From assembly GCA_002498375.1 (NCBI GenBank), contig DAHC01000001.1:1-26280 (forward strand): 26,280 nucleotides of DNA, given 5' to 3'. The translations under genes and the position numbers were made by a program. This document shows, piece by piece, positions 7,646 through 14,608 of the stretch; the stretch's first letter is position 1, and each line of letters opens with the position of its first letter. The DNA comes from Methanocorpusculum sp. UBA424. Its GTDB lineage: Archaea; Halobacteriota; Methanomicrobia; Methanomicrobiales; Methanocorpusculaceae. The notes under the pieces were generated by a model, which saw nothing but the letters and a program-made list of their open reading frames with translations, ran no database searches and had not been told where the DNA came from.

Positions 7646-8409
7646 TTCAGCTCCTCGATAATCAGTTTTGCCGCTTTATCTCCTGAAAGAAGCATCCCAC
7701 CGAATATCGGTCCCATACGGGGCGATCCAAACACTCCGTTTGCCGCCATACCGCAGACGTAGAGTCCCGGATAAATTTCTTTGGTATTTGCGACGGTCAT
7801 CGTTTCACCTTCGACTGCATTCAAAGAACACTCTCCGCAGACTTTTCCGGTCGGCGTGTTAAGGGTGATGTTGTTTTTTCGTGCAGCCGTTTCCGAAATC
7901 ATACAGGGGTGGCCGGTTGCATCAACCACGATTTTTGCTCTGAAGGAAAGCGGATCTACATGAAGTCCCTCTCTCACCACTGGACCCCAGTTCACAACAA
8001 CGCCTGAAACTCTGTTCTCCTTAAACACCACATCTTCAACACTCATACCGTTGTGAATCACAACGCCTCTCTTGGACGCCTGATATATCAGTGCCGAGGT
8101 TGCGAGAACACTGTCGCAGACAACAAGATTCTCGTTGTATCGTTCGTAGGAAATCTCCAGTTCGTCCAAAAGATATACTGCTTCGTTCTGAATCGCAATG
8201 GATGAAAACAGCATGGCTCCTCCCCACATCCCTCCTCCCGGAGCAAGTTTACTCTCAAACATGGAAACTTTGTATCCGGCATCTGCGAGTTTTACAGCGG
8301 CGATAAGTCCCGAAGGTCCAGTCCCTACAATTGCCACGTCGAAAGACAGATTATTCTGCAGTCTCACAAACCAGGACTCTGTGATTGCTTTGGTTACTTC
8401 CAAATCCAT
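7642..8409 (-). CDS. thi4: Thi4-family thiazole synthase (or ribose-1,5-bisphosphate isomerase-like)
   Basis: A 255-residue Thi4 protein making the thiazole half of thiamine from NAD and glycine. It has the dinucleotide motif GTGPSG (29-34), SKLAPGGGMWGGAML (53-67), DATGHP (163-168) and RMGPIFGGMLLSGDKAA near the end. Aligned by eye, the residue matching the sulfur-donating Cys of yeast Thi4 is Ala175. This suggests a sulfide-using catalytic enzyme like that of other anaerobes, though C169 is close by. The start is ATG 8409 because a gggagga box lies eight bases upstream. A longer reading to 8451 would run through the switch region and is rejected. A TPP riboswitch precedes the gene and thiE follows with overlap, supporting thiamine synthesis. 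Confidence 0.92.
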   Translation of the reverse strand: MDLEVTKAITESWFVRLQNNLSFDVAIVGTGPSGLIAAVKLADAGYKVSMFESKLAPGGGMWGGAMLFSSIAIQNEAVYLLDELEISYERYNENLVVCDSVLATSALIYQASKRGVVIHNGMSVEDVVFKENRVSGVVVNWGPVVREGLHVDPLSFRAKIVVDATGHPCMISETAARKNNITLNTPTGKVCGECSLNAVEGETMTVANTKEIYPGLYVCGMAANGVFGSPRMGPIFGGMLLSGDKAAKLIIEELK

Positions 8410-8464
8410 TGTTTTATCCTCCCTGAATCTAGGCGGATAATGCACGGTCACGTATGGGAAAAGC
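8410..8464 (-). promoter_or_regulatory. Riboswitch expression platform masking the thi4 ribosome binding site
   Basis: On the minus strand TATCC and CCT (8438-8431) can pair with AGG and GGATA (8424-8415), burying the agggagga ribosome binding site in a hairpin with a small internal loop. The same 5' arm contains TCCGCC (8437-8432), exactly complementary to GGCGGA (8477-8472) in the conserved 3' part of the TPP aptamer. The two pairings exclude each other. When TPP holds the aptamer closed, the site would be masked; without TPP it would be open. The mechanism is inferred from complementarity. Confidence 0.6.
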
Positions 8465-8557
8465 GACTCCCTCCGCCGGCATTACCCGGATCAGGTTATA
8501 TGGGTATAATCTCAGCCTCTGCAGCCGGATTTCCGTCTGCATCAGCACCCCGTAATC
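8465..8557 (-). ncRNA. TPP riboswitch (THI element)
   Basis: Read on the minus strand, the conserved THI-box blocks occur in order: GGGGTGC (8551-8545), a P3 stem (gcag...ctgc with an inner cgg/ccg), GGCTGAGA, a P4 arm opening with TACCC, AACCTGATCCGGGTAATGCC, then GGCGGAGGGA. A closing P1 helix forms from GATT (8557-8554) and AGTC (8468-8465). It ends 55 bases before thi4, the first gene of the thiamine operon, the expected place. A TATA-like aatatatttt (about 8613-8624) lies upstream. Only the detailed P3 fold is uncertain. Confidence 0.93.
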
Positions 8558-8607
8558 ATATCCGCATTCATGATATAAGGAATGCATGTATTGCCGGAAC
8601 CCAAAAA

Positions 8608-8626
8608 TTCTTAAAATATATTTCCG
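8608..8626. promoter_or_regulatory. Shared TATA-like region between the thi4 riboswitch and the EFR1 gene
   Basis: An almost symmetrical aaaatatattt lies between the two divergent genes. Read on the minus strand it would start transcription ~40 bases before the riboswitch; on the plus strand it would give a ~70-base leader for the flavodoxin/ferredoxin gene. A CCGGATCCGG palindrome (about 8626-8635) adjoins it. A second candidate for the plus-strand gene is ctatactta near 8685. Confidence 0.4.
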
Positions 8627-8718
8627 GATCCGGAGTTTTTCGATGAAAATCGTTAACACGGCCACAAGGATTAATCAGTAAGACTCTCTATACTTATCAA
8701 ACGGAGGTGCCTCTCACC

Positions 8719-9525
8719 ATGAAAACAATACTGTATTACTTTACCGGCACAGGAAACTCGCTCGCCGTAGCCAAAGCAATATCTACACGGCTCCCGGACA
8801 CCGAACTCGCCCCTATTCCAAAACTCATGTTAGCCGGCGAGAAGGTCACAGTTCCCGCTGACGCAAATGTTGGGATAGTGTATCCCCTTTACGCCATGGG
8901 TCTTCCAAAGATCGTTGCAAATTTCTTCGCGCTTCTGGATCTCTCCCATGCAGGCTATGTTTTCTCCGTTGTTACCGAAGGGGGAAAAAGCGGTTCTCCG
9001 ACAAAACAGATAGCCGCCCTGTGTGAAAAAAGCGGGCATATCCTTAATGCAGCCTGGTGGATCCAGATGCCTGACAACTATATCCCCTTAAGCGCTCCGC
9101 CGGAGAAGTCCGTTGAGAAGACCATCCGGGAAAACGCGCTTCGAAAAGTTGCCGTCATCGTCGAAGATATCAAAAACCGGCAGGGTTCTCTTGCAGGATT
9201 TACGGCAATCGGCAGCGTCATGAAGCTTATGTATGGCCCCTTTATCAGAAACATACACAACTTCGACAAAAAATTTGTCGTCAGCCCATCCTGCAATGGA
9301 TGCCTGATATGTGTGCGGATATGCCCGGTAAACAACATCCGTGATCTTCCTCACGGTAAAAAGGAGTGGCTCCATAAATGCGAGGGTTGTCTTGCATGCC
9401 TGCAGTTCTGTCCTGTTGAAGCATTATCCTGCGGCGGTAAAACTGCCAATCGTCCGCGGTATCGTCACGCAAATGCAACCGTTGAAGATATGCTTGAGCA
9501 GAAAGGCAGCACCGAAACAAATTAA
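8719..9525 (+). CDS. EFR1-type flavodoxin/ferredoxin fusion protein
   Basis: A 268-residue protein joining an N-terminal flavodoxin-like domain (YYFTGTGNSLAVAKA, 6-20; VYPLYAMGLPKIVANF, 54-69) to a C-terminal 2x[4Fe-4S] ferredoxin. The two cluster motifs are C192-C195-C198-C202 and C221-C224-C227-C231. Such EFR1 (flavodoxin-ferredoxin) proteins are common in anaerobes and move electrons between flavin and Fe-S partners; the specific role is not known. The start is ATG 8719 because ggaggtg (8703-8709) sits nine bases upstream; a GTG at 8707 lies within that box. The gene is divergent from the thi4 operon. Confidence 0.87.
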   Translation: MKTILYYFTGTGNSLAVAKAISTRLPDTELAPIPKLMLAGEKVTVPADANVGIVYPLYAMGLPKIVANFFALLDLSHAGYVFSVVTEGGKSGSPTKQIAALCEKSGHILNAAWWIQMPDNYIPLSAPPEKSVEKTIRENALRKVAVIVEDIKNRQGSLAGFTAIGSVMKLMYGPFIRNIHNFDKKFVVSPSCNGCLICVRICPVNNIRDLPHGKKEWLHKCEGCLACLQFCPVEALSCGGKTANRPRYRHANATVEDMLEQKGSTETN

Positions 9526-9553
9526 TCTCACTTTTTTCAATGTATCTGAAGGC

Positions 9554-9587
9554 GTATATATTCATTGAACGTAAATATTAGTTCAGT
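9554..9587 (+). promoter_or_regulatory. TATA box of secF-secD
   Basis: The element gtatatatt (9554-9562) lies ~26-30 bases before the secF ATG at 9588 with no ribosome binding site in between, pointing to a leaderless or nearly leaderless transcript. Confidence 0.55.
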
Positions 9588-10493
9588 ATGAAACTCCCCA
9601 AATACGACATCAACAAATACGATCCAAAACGTATGGTGGCAATACCCGCCGTCCTTTTTGGCCTCGCTCTGGTGATCGTCGGTATAACGTTTGCATTGAC
9701 AGGAATGCCTGTCACCCCTGGTATTGATTTTGCCGGAGGGACGGCCGTTACCATCCATACGGATGATACCAAAGAAGAGATCGTCGCCTTCTTTGCCGGC
9801 TATGATCTGAAGTCTATCGATGAAGGTATCGGCTCGGCCGGCTATTATCTCAAGTTTGGTCCGATGTCCAACGAGGACATGATGAAATTCAACGATCATG
9901 CCCTTTCGAAATATCCTGAGGCAAGCATCGACCAGATCGGTGCAAACTTCGGTTCAACGCTCCAGACCCAGGCGTTGTGGGCGATCATGTTTGCCTTCAT
10001 CGGAATGGCAGTCGTCGTATTCCTTGCCTTCAGAAAAGTGATTCCTGCAGTTACGGTCGTCTGCGCTGGTATTGCCGATATCACGATTACGGCTGCAGTA
10101 ATGAATATCCTTGGGATCGAACTATCCTTAGCAACGACAGCGGCTCTTCTGATGCTTATTGGTTATTCTGTTGACAGTAACATCCTGCTGACGACGAAAG
10201 TCCTTAAGCGTCAGGGGAAGCTTGAGGAAAAAATGGAGGGCGCGTTTCGCACGGGTATCATTATGACGACTACTACTCTCGCGGCAATCGTCGCAATGTT
10301 TATTGTTGCCTTCATAGGCCAGGTCCCAACATTGTATTCCATCGCTGCCGTTTTGATAATCGGTCTTATCTGTGATATTATTTTCACCTGGGCTTTCAAT
10401 GCCGGCATTCTCCGGATGTATCTATCCGGGTCGGAAAAATCTCAGACAACACCAAAACAACCTAAAAAGGACAGCAGAGGTGCAAAACAATGA
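9588..10493 (+). CDS. secF: Protein-export membrane protein SecF
   Basis: A 301-residue SecF subunit, which with SecD assists protein export through the SecYE channel. Its topology fits SecF: one N-terminal membrane helix (about 17-38), the SecD/F signature GIDFAGGTAVTIH (45-57) starting the extracytoplasmic domain, then five helices in the second half. A polar cytoplasmic tail is rich in lysine. SecD follows with an ATGA overlap, the secF-secD order usual in euryarchaea. There is no ribosome binding site, but a TATA box stands at the leaderless distance. Confidence 0.95.
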   Translation: MKLPKYDINKYDPKRMVAIPAVLFGLALVIVGITFALTGMPVTPGIDFAGGTAVTIHTDDTKEEIVAFFAGYDLKSIDEGIGSAGYYLKFGPMSNEDMMKFNDHALSKYPEASIDQIGANFGSTLQTQALWAIMFAFIGMAVVVFLAFRKVIPAVTVVCAGIADITITAAVMNILGIELSLATTAALLMLIGYSVDSNILLTTKVLKRQGKLEEKMEGAFRTGIIMTTTTLAAIVAMFIVAFIGQVPTLYSIAAVLIIGLICDIIFTWAFNAGILRMYLSGSEKSQTTPKQPKKDSRGAKQ

Positions 10494-11983
10494 GTTCCAA
10501 GAAATCCCCCGCTCCGAAAAAAGAGAAGAATGAATACACCGGCTGGCATGCCGTGATTCGTGATCCCCGGGTGATTCTCGTTCTTGTTCTGGTTGCCTTG
10601 TCGCTCGCGGCGATCTTTGTGCCGTTTGGCGACCGTGAAGGTATTACAAACCTGCAGTTTGGTCTCGACCTTGACGGTGGTTCCTGGATCCAGCTTGAGT
10701 TCCAGTCAGAAGTCGTGACGTTAGGTCAGGGCGACGATGTGAATGTCGTGGCTGAAAGTGTTGGAAAAACACTCGATTGTACGGTAATTCCCATTAGTGC
10801 GACAAAGATAGAAGTCCAGAAGTCGGCCACGACAGAGGAACTTCGTGCCGCAGTGGAAGCTGCTGGAGCTACGTACGTCGGCTCCGAGTCCGGTGTCGGC
10901 GCGGAAACGGCAGACACAATAAAGCGGATTCTCGAATCAAAGTTAAACAGCCTTGGAACAAGCGATGTGAAGGTCAACACGCTCACGAATGTGGATGGTA
11001 TTGCCCAGTATGTTCGTATCGAGATGGCGGGTGTTGATATGAATACGGCTCAGGAACTTGTCGGGACACAGGGTCTCTTCGAGCTTCGTATCGTTACAAC
11101 CGGAAATGAAACGGCGCATGTCTTGTACGGCGATTCGGTCGTTTCGGTCCAGACTCCTACCCAGAACCCTGCCGGTTCTGACAACTGGGGTGTTGCGTTC
11201 AGTATCGATAATGCCGGAGCTGAAGCACTTCAACAGGCTTGTATTACATATGGGGCAACCACGAACCCTGCTGCTCACGAACTGGTCATGTATCTTGACG
11301 AAAAACTCGTCTACAGCGCTCCGCTCTCCGCGGAACTTGCAGCATCCATCGCGAAAAGCCCGGTGAACAGTCTGTATGCCGGAACCGGTCACGGGGATGA
11401 AGGTAAAGTACAGGCGCAGGAACTTGAGATCCATCTGCGGGCAGGCGCTCTTCCAGTCCAGGTCGAGATCGCCGGCTCCGGTTCGACTTCGGCGGTCCTT
11501 GGTGACTACTTCAAGGTCATCTGTCTGATAGCAGCAATCGCGGCACTCGCGGCGGTTGCTTTGATGGTGTATCTCAGATACCGTACGCCTGAGATCGTTC
11601 TCCCGATGATCGCGACGAATGTTTCCGAGATCGTCATTCTTCTCGGTATCGCCGTATTCATTCAGCAGCTGGATATCGCAGCCATCGCGGCGCTGATAGC
11701 GGTTCTTGGAACTGGTATAGATCAGCTGGTCATCATCACTGACGAGGTCATGCATGAAGGCCGCGTTCCATCGCAGGCTCTTTATCTGAAACGGCTGAAG
11801 CGCGCTCTGGTTATCATCATGACTTCTGCAGCCACGGTCATCATCGCCATGTTCCCGCTGATCATCATGGATCTCTCCACTCTGAAGGGATTTGCGATCA
11901 TCAGCATTCTTGGTATCCTGATCGGTGTTCTCATTACACGTCCGGCCTATGGTAAGATCGTGATGGAGATCATGGCAAAATAA
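10490..11983 (+). CDS. secD: Protein-export membrane protein SecD
   Basis: A 497-residue SecD subunit. Helix 1 (about 28-46) is followed by NLQFGLDLDGGSWIQLEF (54-71), the family signature, a large extracytoplasmic domain to about residue 335, and a cluster of five helices (342 to the end). An RAGALPVQV segment, conserved in SecD before helix 2, is present. Archaeal SecD is shorter than the bacterial protein, and this length fits. The start overlaps the secF stop as ATGA, with a gaggtg box upstream, so the pair is co-translated. It ends in a T-rich stretch shared with the convergent hydrolase. Confidence 0.95.
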   Translation: MSSKKSPAPKKEKNEYTGWHAVIRDPRVILVLVLVALSLAAIFVPFGDREGITNLQFGLDLDGGSWIQLEFQSEVVTLGQGDDVNVVAESVGKTLDCTVIPISATKIEVQKSATTEELRAAVEAAGATYVGSESGVGAETADTIKRILESKLNSLGTSDVKVNTLTNVDGIAQYVRIEMAGVDMNTAQELVGTQGLFELRIVTTGNETAHVLYGDSVVSVQTPTQNPAGSDNWGVAFSIDNAGAEALQQACITYGATTNPAAHELVMYLDEKLVYSAPLSAELAASIAKSPVNSLYAGTGHGDEGKVQAQELEIHLRAGALPVQVEIAGSGSTSAVLGDYFKVICLIAAIAALAAVALMVYLRYRTPEIVLPMIATNVSEIVILLGIAVFIQQLDIAAIAALIAVLGTGIDQLVIITDEVMHEGRVPSQALYLKRLKRALVIIMTSAATVIIAMFPLIIMDLSTLKGFAIISILGILIGVLITRPAYGKIVMEIMAK

Positions 11984-11998
11984 TTTTTTTATTTTTAC
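11984..11998 (+). terminator. T-rich terminator after secD
   Basis: Two T-runs follow the secD stop and reach the stop codon of the convergent hydrolase gene, leaving only 11 bases between them. Confidence 0.4.
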
Positions 11999-13314
11999 TG
12001 CGTGTTATTCTGATTTTTCTTTGATGTAACGAGCTTTTGCAGTTTGGAAAAAATTTCCTGACGGCCTGCGGTCTTCACCATGACCGTATTTTCTTCGATG
12101 ACCGGGTCGGATTGGATGTCTTTGGTAGAAGCATCTGAAAGAATGGCCACGATCCAGTCCAGCACTTTGCCGTGACTTTGGATCCCCCCATGTTCTGTAT
12201 CTATCTTCAGCAGACGGCTGTTTCCTTTCGGATCTTTTCCAAGCGTTTCGAGATACCCGTACATGGTTGCCGATTCCTCGGGAACCGATCCGTCACCGGC
12301 GTGATCGTATATAATGTGTGTAATCCCGGGATTCAGCGGGTCATCAGAAAACATCAGTGACCGGATGGTCTGACGGTTAATGCCGACGGCAAAGTATGAT
12401 CTTTCGAGGGTCGTGATGATCTGGCTGTTGTTTTCCCGCCTGAGGGTTTGCTCTTCGCCAAAAATTTTTCTCAGAAGCATCTCATACTGGTTTCCGGGAA
12501 TAGGGTTGTACACATTCACCCCGGCCTCTCTGGTAATGCCTGCCGGGGTGAAATACGGTTCACCTTCAGAAAATATGTTCTCCCTCTCCCTGATTTCATC
12601 ACTGAACGGAATATTTTCAGTGTGAATATATGCCGGATGAAGGTCTGAATATGCTTCTGTTGGAACAAGGTCCGCGGCTGATGGGAAACTTGTCCGGACG
12701 TCTCTGGTAATTTTTGTAACCGTATCAAGCACGCTTCCCGGGATATAGGTCAGTTCTCCGGTCAATGCTGTCTTTATTGTGTCGGGGGAACCCTCGTAGG
12801 GAGCTGCAAGGATAATGACTTTTCCGATATTTTCGTTTCCGTAACGTTCCAGATAAGCTGAAACGATCAGCCCGCCGAGACTGTGTGCGATTAGATCAAC
12901 TTTGGCTCTCTCGGTTATATTCAGGATGTTTTGAATCTGCTTCTGTAATAAATCGGCGGAGTCTGATACGGACTGACGAAAATCATAGGAGAAAAAGTAG
13001 ACGCCTCTTTTTGGAAATACCTCGCAGAGCAGGTCAACGATTTTTTTATAGGGATATTCGAACGGTCCCATGGCTCCGTATTCCCGCTGATTTTCCGGAA
13101 GATTCACCTGATTGATTTCATTGTTTTTTACCGTCAGCGTATTTTGCATTCCCATCATCTCGCCAAGTTTTGTAAGTTTCAGCGAATACTCCACCCAGAC
13201 GAGACTGCCGGCCTGATCATACAGCCGGCTGCCCATTATGCCGGGTATGATAATAATGGGGAATTTTGTAGTTTCGGATCGTGTTTCTGTCATAATATCG
13301 GAGGAATTCACCAA
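11995..13314 (-). CDS. LCAT/PGAP1-like alpha/beta hydrolase (putative lipase/acyltransferase)
   Basis: An alpha/beta hydrolase of about 432-439 residues resembling the lecithin:cholesterol acyltransferase (LCAT) group. Numbering from the longest start, it has IIPGIMGSRL (22-31, oxyanion strand), a SYDFRQS segment like the LCAT YDWR motif (109-115), the nucleophile elbow AHSLGG (S145), LAAPYEGSP (169-177), a likely catalytic Asp in HAGDGSVP (D341) and a likely His in EHGGIQSHG (H375 or H381). There is no signal peptide, so it should act in the cytoplasm. The start is uncertain: GTG 13314 or ATG 13293, neither with a good ribosome binding site. The gene stands alone, convergent with secD. Substrate unknown; a role on archaeal ether lipids is not implied. 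Confidence 0.75.
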   Translation of the reverse strand: MVNSSDIMTETRSETTKFPIIIIPGIMGSRLYDQAGSLVWVEYSLKLTKLGEMMGMQNTLTVKNNEINQVNLPENQREYGAMGPFEYPYKKIVDLLCEVFPKRGVYFFSYDFRQSVSDSADLLQKQIQNILNITERAKVDLIAHSLGGLIVSAYLERYGNENIGKVIILAAPYEGSPDTIKTALTGELTYIPGSVLDTVTKITRDVRTSFPSAADLVPTEAYSDLHPAYIHTENIPFSDEIRERENIFSEGEPYFTPAGITREAGVNVYNPIPGNQYEMLLRKIFGEEQTLRRENNSQIITTLERSYFAVGINRQTIRSLMFSDDPLNPGITHIIYDHAGDGSVPEESATMYGYLETLGKDPKGNSRLLKIDTEHGGIQSHGKVLDWIVAILSDASTKDIQSDPVIEENTVMVKTAGRQEIFSKLQKLVTSKKNQNNTQ

Positions 13315-13326
13315 ATCGATGAATAG

Positions 13327-13546
13327 TCAGTGAGATCTCCAGGTCTCGTACGAGTGAATGTATGATTATTTGGGGTAATGAATATATCCTGTGGTTCTGA
13401 AAAAATATTGTTATAGTTCATAAGTATTGTTTTATCATAATTATACAATATATTCTTTTGATACAATATATTTTTAAAAATTACTATTGTGCCATCATTG
13501 ATTAGTCTTATTATCTATCCTGCCGACATGTATGTGGTACAAAATC
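13327..13546. promoter_or_regulatory. AT-rich carAB promoter region with repeated TATTGT/ACAATA sites
   Basis: A 220-base AT-rich region upstream of carA. It contains the exact 12-base repeat ATACAATATATT at 13443-13454 and 13461-13472. The core hexamer also appears in the other orientation (TATTGT) at 13406, 13425 and 13485. Neighbouring sites are 18-22 bases apart, roughly two helical turns, so bound proteins would lie on one face. A TATA-like ttattatc (13509-13516) lies ~31 bases before ATG 13547. The arrangement suggests operator sites, but AT-rich DNA can produce such repeats by chance. Confidence 0.4.
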
Positions 13547-14608
13547 ATGAAGGCTGTCTTAGGACTTGAAGATGGAACAATCATCACTGGAACCGGCTTT
13601 GGCGTCGAAGGTTCTGCTTCCGGTGAACTGGTTGTCACCCTTGTATCTACAGGATACATGGAAGCCCTTAGTGACCCGAGCGTATCCGGACAACTGCTGA
13701 TGTTCGGATACCCGCTTGTCGGGAACTACGGAGCAAATAAAGATCAGCTCCAGCATGAAAAAGTTCACGCTGCGGGAACAATTGTGCGTGAACTCTGCGT
13801 TCATCCAAAACACCAGCCGACGCTTGGTGAATTCTTCGAAGACAACGGCCTTATCGGCATCGAAGGTGTTGACACCCGGATGCTCACGATAAAACTGCGT
13901 GAACAGGGTGTCATGCGGGCCGCCCTTATCACCGGTTCCGACGACGGATACAAAGCCGTCAGTATGGCACAGACCGCTCCTGTCCAGGAGACCCGCGAAC
14001 TTATTCCCGGTGTAACCTGCAAAGCCCCCTATCACATCGAAGGAAAGGGCAAAAAAATTGCTGTCCTTGACCTTGGATGCCGAAAGTCCATACTTACCAG
14101 CCTGAAAAACCGCGGTGCAGACATCTATGTCTACCCGTACGGAACACCGGCTGATGTGATCATGGCAGAAAAACCGAGCGCTCTATTCTTAACGAACGGA
14201 CCCGGCTACCCGTTTGCCGCGCCAAAAGCAATCTCCTGCGTGAAAGATATCCTTGGAACCATTCCGGTCCACGGGATCTGCATGGGAACCGAGATCATCG
14301 CCGCAGCGCTCGGCGGTCAGGTCGAAAAACTCAGACTTGGTCACAGAGGAGCAAGCCAGCCCGTCAAATTCTCTGACGGTACGGTCGCCGTAACCTTCCA
14401 GGGACATGGCTACGCCGTAGTTGGTGACAGTCTTCCGGAAGGCTGCGAGGTCAACTGTATCAATGCAAACGACGGCACGGTCGAAGGCTTCGTGAACAAT
14501 GACCTCGGCGTGTACTGTGTTCAGTTCCACCCGGAGCACGACGGAATCTACGACGGCGTGGAAAAACCGATTTACGATATCATGTACAGGGGGATCCCTG
14601 ATGCCTAA
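13547..14608 (+). CDS. carA: Carbamoyl-phosphate synthase small (glutaminase) subunit CarA
   Basis: A 353-residue glutaminase subunit that releases ammonia from glutamine for CarB. From ATG 13547 the protein starts MKAVLGLEDGT, the canonical CarA beginning; an in-frame ATG at 13532 adds five residues and is less likely. The class I amidotransferase triad is present: C245 in HGICMG, and H328 and E330 in QFHPEHD. TNGPGYP and GHRGASQPV correspond to the usual NGPGDP and GHHGGNHPV. The nucleophile motif reads GICMGTE where most family members have GICLGHQ, so His and Gln next to the nucleophile are replaced. The stop overlaps the carB start by eight bases. Confidence 0.93.
   Translation: MKAVLGLEDGTIITGTGFGVEGSASGELVVTLVSTGYMEALSDPSVSGQLLMFGYPLVGNYGANKDQLQHEKVHAAGTIVRELCVHPKHQPTLGEFFEDNGLIGIEGVDTRMLTIKLREQGVMRAALITGSDDGYKAVSMAQTAPVQETRELIPGVTCKAPYHIEGKGKKIAVLDLGCRKSILTSLKNRGADIYVYPYGTPADVIMAEKPSALFLTNGPGYPFAAPKAISCVKDILGTIPVHGICMGTEIIAAALGGQVEKLRLGHRGASQPVKFSDGTVAVTFQGHGYAVVGDSLPEGCEVNCINANDGTVEGFVNNDLGVYCVQFHPEHDGIYDGVEKPIYDIMYRGIPDA

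Noticed and set aside
8410..8451. A longer thi4 starting at 8451
   Set aside because: The added residues would be encoded by the riboswitch expression platform, and a good ribosome binding site points to 8409.
8564..8585. The GCATTC/GAATGC inverted repeat around gatataag as the thi4 promoter and operator
   Set aside because: A start ~25 bases downstream would fall inside the riboswitch and remove the P1 helix; the TATA-like region near 8615 fits better.
10943..11755. A long open frame antisense to secD
   Set aside because: Arg/Asp-rich low-quality sequence opposite a conserved gene; a shadow.
13281..13310. The ggagga near 13300 as a ribosome binding site for the hydrolase
   Set aside because: It lies on the plus strand, whereas the gene is on the minus strand, where the sequence reads cctcc.
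14499..14600. A longer carB start inside carA
   Set aside because: CarB proteins begin near MPKNTSLKKVLLIGSGP, and a ggggga box stands before 14601.
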